NCBI GenBank assembly: GCA_016713435.1 | Contig: JADJPD010000014.1 | Location: 1-12,685, forward strand | DNA: 12,685 nucleotides | Source: Gemmatimonadota bacterium | GTDB lineage: Bacteria; Gemmatimonadota; Gemmatimonadetes; Gemmatimonadales; GWC2-71-9 | Direction of reading: 5' to 3' | Shown here: one piece after another, positions 6,694-12,685 of the stretch | How positions within the stretch are numbered: the first letter of the stretch is position 1 | How the letters are laid out: each line of letters starts with the position of its first letter | Notes under the pieces: generated by a model | What the model saw: the letters and a program-made list of their open reading frames with translations, nothing else | Told to the model about the DNA's origin: nothing | Database searches by the model: none | Translations under genes and position numbers: made by a program

Positions 6694-6722
6694 TTGCCGC
6701 GCCCCCGCGCAGGGAGTAGCAT
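6694..6722 (+). promoter_or_regulatory. Candidate promoter of the metallo-hydrolase gene
   Basis: TTGCCG (6694-6699), a 17-base spacer and TAGCAT (6717-6722) resemble a sigma-70 promoter. The start codon at 6760 is 37 bases further, leaving a leader with GGGAG (6750-6754) five bases before ATG. It lies in the 129-base divergent gap shared with the lipoprotein gene. Confidence 0.4.
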
Positions 6723-6759
6723 CCAGCCCCGTGACGTGTCGCCAATACCGGGAGTCCCG

Positions 6760-8153
6760 ATGTCCATCCGCCTCACCTTCCACGGCGCCGCCGGCGGCCA
6801 GGTCACCGGCTCGATGCACCTGCTCGAGGCCGCGGGCGCCCGCGTGCTGCTCGACGCCGGGCTCTTCCAGGGCAAGCGGTCCGAGGCGTACGCGCTGAAC
6901 CGCGACCTGCCGGTGGACCCGCGCACGCTCGACGCGGTGGTCCTCTCCCACGCCCACATTGACCACGCCGGCCGGCTGCCGCTGCTGGTGAGCCGCGGCT
7001 TCCACGGCCCCATCTACGCCACCGGCGCCACCCGCGACCTCTGCGCCATCATGCTCCCCGACGCCGCGCACATCCAGGAGAAGGACGCCGAGTTCCTGCA
7101 GCGGCGCGGCAAGACGGGCCCGGCCAGCGAGCCGCTCTACACCCTGGCCGACGCCGTGGCGGTGCAGGACCTCATGCTCGGCGTGCCGCTGCGCCGGGTG
7201 CAGTACCTGCGGCGGCACCTCGCCTTCGAGTTCACCGAGGCGGGGCACATCCTGGGCTCCGCCTCGGTGGACCTCCGCGTCACCGAGGGCGCCTCGCCCT
7301 ACCGGCTGGTGTTCTCGGGGGACGTGGGACGGCCGGGGCTCCCGATCATCCGCGACCCCGACCCGCCCTCGGGCCCGGTGGACGCGCTGATCATCGAGAG
7401 CACCTACGGCAACCGGAGCCACGAGACGGTGAGCGGCGCCGAGGAGGCGCTCGGCGAGCTGGTGCGGAGCACGGCGGGGAAGGGCGGGAAGATCCTGATC
7501 CCGTCGTTCGCGGTGGGGCGGACGCAGGAGATCATCTACTCGCTGCACCAGCTCTTCCGCGCGGGGAAGATCCGGTGCCGATCTACGTGGACAGCCCGCT
7601 GGCGGTGGACGCCACGAGCGTGTTCCGGCTGCACCCCGAGCTGTTCGACCGCGAGGAGGACATGATCGCGCAGACCACCGCGCTGTTCGACTTCCCGCTG
7701 GTGCGCTACGTGCGCGACGTCAGCGACTCCAAGCAGCTCAACAGCCAGCCCGGCCCCGCGATCATCGTGGCGGCGAGCGGCATGGCGGAATCCGGCCGCA
7801 TCCTGCACCACCTGGCCAACAACATCGGCGACCACAAGACGGTGGTCCTCTTCGTGGGCTTCCAGGGGAGAACACCCTGGGGCGGCGGATTCAGGACGGG
7901 CAGAAGAAGGTGCGGATCTTCGGCGACGAGTACGACGTGCGCGCGCGCATCGAGACCATCGGCGGCTACTCCGCCCACGCCGACCGGCACGAGCTGCGCG
8001 CGTGGGTGCGCCGGGTGCAGGGCCCCATCCACCGCGCCTTCGTGGTGCACGGCGAGCCCGAGGCGCGCACCGCCACTGGCGCAGCTGCTCCGCGAGGAGG
8101 GTGTCCGCCGCGTGGACCTGCCGAGCCTCGGCGAGAGCTTCGAGCTGGCCTAG
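6760..8153 (+). pseudogene. Beta-CASP metallo-beta-lactamase RNA hydrolase, CPSF/YSH1 type (three frameshifts)
   Basis: Family members are zinc-dependent RNases related to the eukaryotic CPSF73 endonuclease and act on RNA in the cytoplasm. The start at ATG 6760 is supported by GGGAG five bases upstream and by MSIRLTFHGAAGGVTGS-type homology. Lactamase motifs: HAHIDHAG (His64, His66, Asp68, His69), AGHILGSA (His163), FSGDVGR (Asp188). Beta-CASP motifs: ESTYGN (213-218), ILIPSFAVGRTQE, then YVDSPLAVDATSVF, AASGMAESGRI, GGYSAHAD and VVHGEPE. These motifs lie in successive frames. A base is missing near 7573 (AGKI then PVPIYVDSP), a G is missing in the GGGG run near 7866-7869 (VGFQG then ENTLGRR), and another indel sits near 8065-8080 (HGEPEA then LAQLLREEG). 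The tail VDLPSLGESFELA ends at TAG 8151-8153. Restored length is about 464 aa, normal for the family. All catalytic residues are kept, so sequencing error is more likely than decay. Confidence 0.85.
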
Positions 8154-8170
8154 CCGGTCGCACCGCCCGT

Positions 8171-8176
8171 TATCTT
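8171..8176 (+). promoter_or_regulatory. -10 box of the DUF218 gene, leaderless type
   Basis: TATCTT is followed by exactly seven bases (CTCCCGC) and then ATG 8184, the same geometry as upstream of upp. No Shine-Dalgarno sequence is present. A -35 element is not obvious at 17-18 bases. Confidence 0.45.
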
Positions 8177-8183
8177 CTCCCGC

Positions 8184-8775
8184 ATGCCGTCCCGTCTCCG
8201 CCGGGTGGCCGTCGCCTGCGTGGCGGCGCCCGTGCTGCTCTACCTGCTCTGCTTCGCGTCGGTGGTCCTCGTGGCCCGGCGCGACCAGCGCCGCCCCGCC
8301 GACGCCATCGTGGTGCTCGGTGCCGCGCAGTACAACGGCAAGCCCTCGCCGGTGCTGCGCGCCCGGCTGGATCACGCGCTGACGCTCTACCGGGAAGGGC
8401 TGGCGCCGCTGGTGGTGGTGACGGGCGGCATCGGGGCCGGCGACCGGGTGAGCGAGGCCACCGTGGGACAGCAGTACCTGACGCAGCAGGGCGTGCCGCC
8501 CGGCGCCATCGTGGTGCGCCCCGAGGGCCGCTCCACCGAGGCCTCCATGACCGCGGTCGCCGCGTGGGCCCGGGAGCGCGGCCTCACCCGGCTGCTCCTC
8601 GTCAGCGATCCCTTCCACATGCTCCGGCTCCGCCTCGAGACCAGCGGCACCGGCCTCACCGCCTACACCAGCCCCACCCGCACCAGCCCCATCTCGCGGC
8701 GCGCCGCGTCGGAGCTGTTCTTCATCGGGCAGGAGGCGTGGGAAGATCCCGGTGGTGCTGTTCCGTCGCTGGTAG
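8184..8775 (+). CDS. YdcF/SanA/ElyC-type DUF218 membrane protein (one frameshift near the end)
   Basis: The product is a single-pass inner-membrane protein with a DUF218 domain. One membrane helix lies at residues 8-31 (VAVACVAAPVLLYLLCFASVV). The domain follows: ADAIVVLGAA at 39-48, LDHALTLYREGLAPLVVVTGG at 62-82, Glu91 in SEATVG, PEGRSTEAS at 113-121, and SDPFHMLR at 141-148. DUF218 proteins in E. coli (SanA, ElyC) are linked to envelope integrity and peptidoglycan precursor handling; the reaction is not settled. As read, the frame runs to 8825 with an unlikely Pro-rich tail. One surplus G near 8739-8743 restores EAWKIPVVLFRRW and a stop at 8773-8775, giving 196 aa, the usual size. The gene lies 30 bases after the metallo-hydrolase stop with its own -10 box, and its 3' end overlaps the convergent kinase gene. 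Confidence 0.8.
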
Positions 8776-10514
8776 GGGTAGAGCCGCACGGGTGGTGCCG
8801 CGGCCCGGCAGCGTCTCCACCGTGATCCCGCCGCCGTGCGCCACCACCACGCCGTACACCCACGGCCAGGCCCAGGCCCGGCGCCGCGTGGCGCGGCTGG
8901 GTGGAGAAGAACGGGTCGAAGATCCGCGGCAGCACCTCCGGCGGGATGCCGCGGCCCTCGTCGCGCACGGCGAGGACGGCGTAGCGGCCCGCCGGCACCG
9001 GGAGGAAGGGCGACTCGAGGGGGGCGTCGAGCGTGGCCGCCTCGAGGGTCACCGTGATGGGGCCGCCGCCGGGGAGCGCCTCGCGGGCGTTCTCCACCAG
9101 CTGGCGGAGCGCCTCGGTGAGCTGCCCCGCGTCCGCCGCCGCGACGAGCCCGGGGGTGGCCACCGGCACGGTGAGCGGCCACGCCGCGCCGCCTTCCTGC
9201 GCCAGCTCCTGCACCGTCCGCTCCACCAGCCGGTCCAGCACCACCGCCTCGCGCGCCGTGAATTGGCCGCCGCTGAACACCAGCAGCCGCCGGGTGAGCG
9301 ACGCCGCCCGCTGGCCCCGCGCGCTCGATGAGCGCGATGTCCTCCACCGCCTCGCCCCCGCCCCCCGCCGCCTCGCGCGCCAGCTCCGGCGTGCCCCAGC
9401 ATCACCGTCGAGCAGGCTGTTGCCAGGCTCGTGCGCCAGCCCCGCCGAGAGGCGGCCCACCGCGCCGAGGCGCGCCTGGTTGGCGAAGCGTCTCGCGCTC
9501 GACGTCGGCCGCTGCGCCAGCCGGAGCGCCTCGGCATGGGTGACGCGCTGCCGGTAGAGCAGCGGCAGCACCATCAGCACCAGGCCCACCGCCGCCGTGA
9601 GCGCCACGTGATCCAGCTTCCGCCCGAGCGCCCAGAAGAGCAGGAAGGCGGCGCTCCCGAACATGATGATGGGGAGCGGGCTCAGGCTCAGCACCCAGCG
9701 CGTGCCCGCCTCCTCGGTGGCGCCCACGGCGCGGTCGCGCAGGTAGGCCACGCCGGAGAAGAGCAACAGCACCAGGGTCAGGAGGTACACCGCGTCGAAC
9801 ACGCGGATGTCCGTCAGCACCGCCCCGTGGCGGAGCGCCTCGAGCACCAGCGACAGGAAGAGCGCCCTGAGCCCGAAGAGCGCGAAGGCCGGCGCGAGCT
9901 CGGCAGCGGGACGCCGCGCACGCCGAGGGTTGAAGCACGGCGAGCAGCAACACGGACATGGACAGGAGCTGCGCCAGCATGGCTGCTAGTGCGCCGGGCA
10001 CGGGCGGCGTGACGGCCACGGTCACGAGGTGGAGCACCAGGCCCGTGACCGTGATGCCCACCACCGTGGTGCACCCGTCCGCCAGCAGCAGCCGCCAGTG
10101 GAGCCGGGTCACCGGACGCAGCGGCAGCGTGAGCACGCCGGCGAGCGCCAGCAGGTACGAGATGATGGCGGAGCCGCTCTCCTGCGCCGAGGTGTAGACG
10201 CCCACGCCCTGCAGGGAGTAGTTGAGGACCCCCATGCAGAACCCGAGCCCCGTGAGCCGGAGCGCGATGCGGAAGCGCGGGGTGAAGTCCGCGCGGACCG
10301 AGGCCAGCAGGAACACCGTCGCGTCCACGGCCAGGAACGCGGCGAAGCAGAACCCGCGCTGCCGGTCGGTCCAGCCGCCGGGCGTGAAGACGACGAATTC
10401 CGAGAGGAAGGCCAGCAGGGCGAGCAGCACCACGCCCCACACCCAGCGCGGGCGTGGCGCGGTGCCGGCGGCGCGGCATTGCGACTGGATCAAGGCGAGC
10501 GGGCCAGCCGTCAT
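8722..10514 (-). pseudogene. Membrane-bound sensor histidine kinase (multiple frameshifts)
   Basis: The N-terminal half (ATG 10514 to about 9540) has roughly eight hydrophobic helices, for example WGVVLLALLAFLSEFVVF, AIISYLLALAGVLTLPL and VYLLTLVLLLFSGVAYL, so sensing is probably within the membrane. Next come the H-box GRLSAGLAHE with the phospho-acceptor His codon at 9434-9432, then TVMLGHA, EDIALIERA and AASLTRRLLVFSGGQ. The ATPase domain follows: N-box QLVENAREAL, G1 DEGRGIPPEVLPRIFDPFFST, and G2 GLGLA. These pieces sit in different frames, with indels near 9885-9945, at three places in 9310-9415, near 8860-8870 and near 8782. The end restores as RLYLPATEQHH to TGA 8724-8722. No receiver domain and no adjacent response regulator are seen, so it is an orphan kinase here. 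It overlaps the DUF218 gene tail by about 54 bases and diverges from the M16 operon. Confidence 0.75.
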
Positions 10515-10560
10515 GGGGCCGATTCCGTCGTCGGGGGGGGCAACCGTTGGCGGTCCGCAG

Positions 10561-10571
10561 GTATCTTACCC
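10561..10571. promoter_or_regulatory. Palindromic -10 region between kinase and M16 operon
   Basis: GGTATCTTACC is nearly its own complement: the plus strand reads TATCTT and the minus strand TAAGAT, both acceptable -10 boxes. It sits 62 bases before the M16 ATG and 46 bases before the kinase ATG. An inverted pair CTGTC/GACAG (10572-10576 and 10587-10591) follows at once and could be an operator. No -35 partner is convincing. Confidence 0.35.
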
Positions 10572-10629
10572 CTGTCGGCGCCGAATGACAGCCGCGCCGG
10601 CGCGGGTCCACCCCTTTTCCCACTCCTCC

Positions 10630-12024
10630 ATGAAGTCTCATCCCTCCCGCCCCCTGCTCCTCCTGGCCGCGCTCGGCGCCGGCCCGCTGGCGGCGCAGGC
10701 CCCCCGCGCTCCTCGGTCCCCGTCACGGTGGACACCCTCCCCAACGGCCTCACGGTCTGGCATTTTGAGGATCACTCGGTGCCGGTGGTGGCCGTCAACA
10801 CTGGGCGCCGTCGCTCCCGGCGACGAGAAGGCGGGGCGCCCGGCTTTGCGCACCTCTTCGACACCTGATGTTCATGGGGTGCCGGGTACGCGGCGTCACC
10901 CGGCCTTCGACCGGCTGCTCGAGGCGGCGGGCGCCAGCCAACGGCTCCACCACCGAGGACCGCACCAACTACTACGAGTGGGGCCCGGCGGAGCGCGCTT
11001 TGCCCGCTCATGCTCCTGTTTCGAGGCCGACCGCACGGGGTGGCTGCCGCCGCAATGCACCGAGAACGTGGACCTGCCAGCTGCGACGTCGTGAAGAACG
11101 AGCGCCACTTGACTAAGGAACCAGCCCCTGCCTGACTGGCGAGGCAGAGGACCATCCTCGGCATGCTCCTGCCCGGCGAGCCACACCCGTACAGCTGGCC
11201 CGTGGTCTGACCTCCGCTGGCCAAACTCACCGCGGCCCAGCTCCCCGACGTGAAGGAGTTCTTCCGCCGCTGATACGCCCTAACAACGCCTCTATACTGG
11301 TGGTGGCGGGCGACGTGAAGCAGCCACGAGGTGATGCGGCTGGCGGCAGTGCTTCGGCGAGATCCCCCGCGGCCCGCCGACGCGCCGGATCACCGCCGTG
11401 CCGGTGCGCCTGGCACTGGGACACCGCGCGGGTAAATCGAGACCGGTGCGGCTCGCCTCTACTACGTCTGGCCGACGGTGCGACCTCGCCGGCGACGACG
11501 CAGCGCTCCAGCTGCTGGCTACGTCCTGGCCGGGGACAAGAACGGCCGCCTGGATTCGGCGGCTGGTGCTGCGAGAAAGCGCAGCGCCTCGAGGCGTCAC
11601 CGCCTACCGGGACGTGCTGGCGTCGGCAGCGACTTCTGGGTGAGTGGCGACCTTTGGCCCGCCCCAGGCACACCCTGCCCGAGCTGCGGGGCGACATCGA
11701 GTGCTCACCCGCCTGGCCGCCGAGGGCCCGACGGCGCGCAGGCTGAACCAGGCCAAGAACATACCGGGGCGGACTTCCTCCGCAACCTCGAGACGATGGA
11801 GCGCAAGGCCGACCAAGCTCGCTCATTACTTCGTCCGCACCGGCACGTTCAGTTCGCGGTTTTTTATCCCCAAGGACCCACCTGGCCCGCTTCCACCGCA
11901 CACGGCGTCACCGCTACCAGCGTGCAGCGGGTGGCGCGAACCTACCTCCGCGCCCGCGGGTGATCCTGAGCGTGGTGCCGGAGAAGCAGAGGCCGACCTG
12001 GCCGCCAAGCCGGTAGGAGGGTGA
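10630..12024 (+). pseudogene. M16 zinc protease, catalytic-type subunit (many frameshifts)
   Basis: M16 peptidases cleave peptides with an inverted HxxEH zinc site; bacterial paired forms are exported. A signal peptide (MKSHPSRPLLLLAALGAGPLAAQ) starts at ATG 10630. Pieces in order: VPVTVDTLPNGLTVWHFEDH, then DEKAG and GFAHLF, where HLFEHLMFMG is broken by one missing base at about 10862 (10851-10866). Next come DRLLEAAGA, STTEDRTNYYEWGP and ENVDL with the third zinc Glu in VKNE (11100-11102), then HPYSWP and VKEFFRR followed by an in-frame TGA where Tyr is expected. Later pieces are VVAGDVK, RLYYVWPTV, LAGDKNGRL, LNQAKN, DFLRNLETMERKADQ and QRVARTYLRA, ending KPVGG at TGA 12022-12024. Restored length is about 465 aa, normal for a two-domain M16B subunit. 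Breaks occur every 50-150 bases while motifs stay intact, which points to poor reads. It is the first gene of the M16 pair. Confidence 0.8.
12015..12020 (+). promoter_or_regulatory. Ribosome binding site of the second M16 gene
   Basis: AGGAGG lies eight bases before ATG 12029 and overlaps the last codons of the first M16 gene. It supports both the start and operon organisation. Confidence 0.7.
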
Positions 12025-12028
12025 CGCC

Positions 12029-12685
12029 ATGACCGCCCGCATCCGCTACCCTGGCGGCGCTCACCAGCATCGGCCCCGCTGTGGCGCTCGGCGCGCAGGC
12101 GTCCCCACGACCGCACCAAAGGTCCCCGAGCTGGCGCCGCCCATAACCGAACTCCGGCTCCGGCCGTCCGCCCCGCGACGCTCGCCAACGGCATCCCGCT
12201 CCGCGTGGTGGGATCCACCGGGTGCCGCTGGTGCAGGTACCTGCGGGTGAAGGGCGCCGCCTCGACAGCTTGCCTTTCCCGGGCATCGCCACCTTCACGG
12301 CCAACATGCTGGACGAGGGCGCGGGCAGCCGCGACGGCCCCTCGGCGTTACCGCCGAGGCGGCGTTCCTCGGCATGGAACCTCCGCACCAGCGCGGACTG
12401 GAACTACACCACGCTGTCGGCTCAACACGCCGAAAGCGGCGGACCCTCGGGCCCGCGCTCGACCTGCTGGCAAACGTGGCGCTCCGTCCCACCTTCAAGG
12501 GGCAACGACGTGACCCGCGAGCGCGACCTGCGCCTCGCGCAGATCACAGCAACTGGGACCAGCCCAACGCCATGGCCTCGCTCTCACGCGCTTCAGGGCG
12601 ATCATGTTCCCGGCCGCGCACACCACACGCCCCTCAACGGCGACTCGGCCGCCACCGCGCAGCTCGACTCCACCACGGTGCGCGG
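12029..12685 (+). pseudogene. M16 peptidase, degenerate-type partner subunit, partial (frameshifted)
   Basis: ATG 12029 lies five bases after the stop of the first M16 gene, with a strong ribosome site. A signal peptide is visible across a frame break (LAALTSIGPAVALGAQA). Then come ATLANGIPLRVV, a stretch near VPLVQV, and LRVKGAA, followed by ATFTANMLDEGAGSRD (about 12288-12335), TAEAAFLGMNLRTSADWNYTTLS, DLLANVALRPTF, VTRERDLRLAQI and, at the right edge, NGDSAATAQLDSTTV. At the place of the zinc motif HxxEH the sequence is TANMLDEG, without the histidines. This is how the non-catalytic member of bacterial M16 pairs usually looks. It should form a clamshell heterodimer with the upstream subunit in the periplasm. 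The gene continues beyond the window. Confidence 0.72.

Noticed and set aside
7910..9331. 473-codon plus-strand frame
   Set aside because: Its first 60 residues are the third segment of the metallo-hydrolase; the rest is antisense to the kinase and low in complexity.
7536..9347. 603-codon minus-strand frame
   Set aside because: It is mostly antisense to the metallo-hydrolase and DUF218 genes; only its first part overlaps real kinase sequence by frame change.
10851..10870. Programmed frameshift at the M16 zinc motif
   Set aside because: No slippery heptamer or stimulatory structure is seen, and similar indels recur throughout the gene, so sequence error is simpler.
10029..11094. Long plus-strand frames across the kinase 5' half and the M16 start
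   Set aside because: They merge antisense kinase sequence with short true M16 segments and have no consistent protein pattern.
1..12685. CRISPR array, insertion sequence ends or rRNA
   Set aside because: No regularly spaced short repeats, no transposase motif with terminal inverted repeats and no rRNA sequence were seen on either strand.

Overview
The window is high-GC bacterial DNA. Several features fit an environmental Gemmatimonadota-like genome: secretion signals ending in an Ala-Gln cleavage region, a paired M16 peptidase operon, a Big_2 lipoprotein, and TATCTT-type boxes seven bases before an ATG. This placement is inference; no 16S or other decisive marker is present.

Layout. (1) Bases 1-3200 are an accessory, lower-GC region made of pieces of an Rhs/polymorphic-toxin locus. 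A partial membrane protein (1-215) is followed by two orphan copies of the 3' end of an Rhs core, about 1.65 kb apart (421-502 and 2077-2159). Each copy leads into a different C-terminal domain (CT1 to 778, CT2 to 2626), and each C-terminal domain is followed by a separate gene. After CT1 comes a 393-aa protein that looks like a peptidase M1 relative that has lost its zinc motif (788-1969). After CT2 comes a small helical candidate immunity protein (2652-3172). This resembles the displaced toxin/immunity cassettes known behind rhs genes. (2) Bases 3173-3570 are a degraded stretch, ending at a terminator and a tRNA-Phe(GAA) gene on the minus strand. The 3' end of the tRNA points at the accessory region, so it is a plausible island boundary. 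(3) Bases 3781-8775 are core-type genes: upp, a directly abutting secreted polysaccharide deacetylase, a convergent Ig-like lipoprotein, a beta-CASP metallo-beta-lactamase RNA-processing hydrolase, and a YdcF/SanA-type DUF218 membrane protein. (4) Bases 8722-10514 (minus) encode a multi-spanning membrane histidine kinase. Diverging from it is a tandem M16 zinc-protease pair, one catalytic-type and one degenerate-type subunit, which runs off the right edge.

Sequence quality matters for reading this window. From about 7.57 kb rightward nearly every conserved gene is interrupted by single-base indels, mostly in short C/G runs, and the density is highest beyond 10.7 kb. Conserved protein sequence continues on both sides of each break, so most look like read or assembly errors rather than gene decay. 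The frameshifts in the Rhs cassettes may share that cause or may be real. Bases 3.78-7.55 kb look intact.
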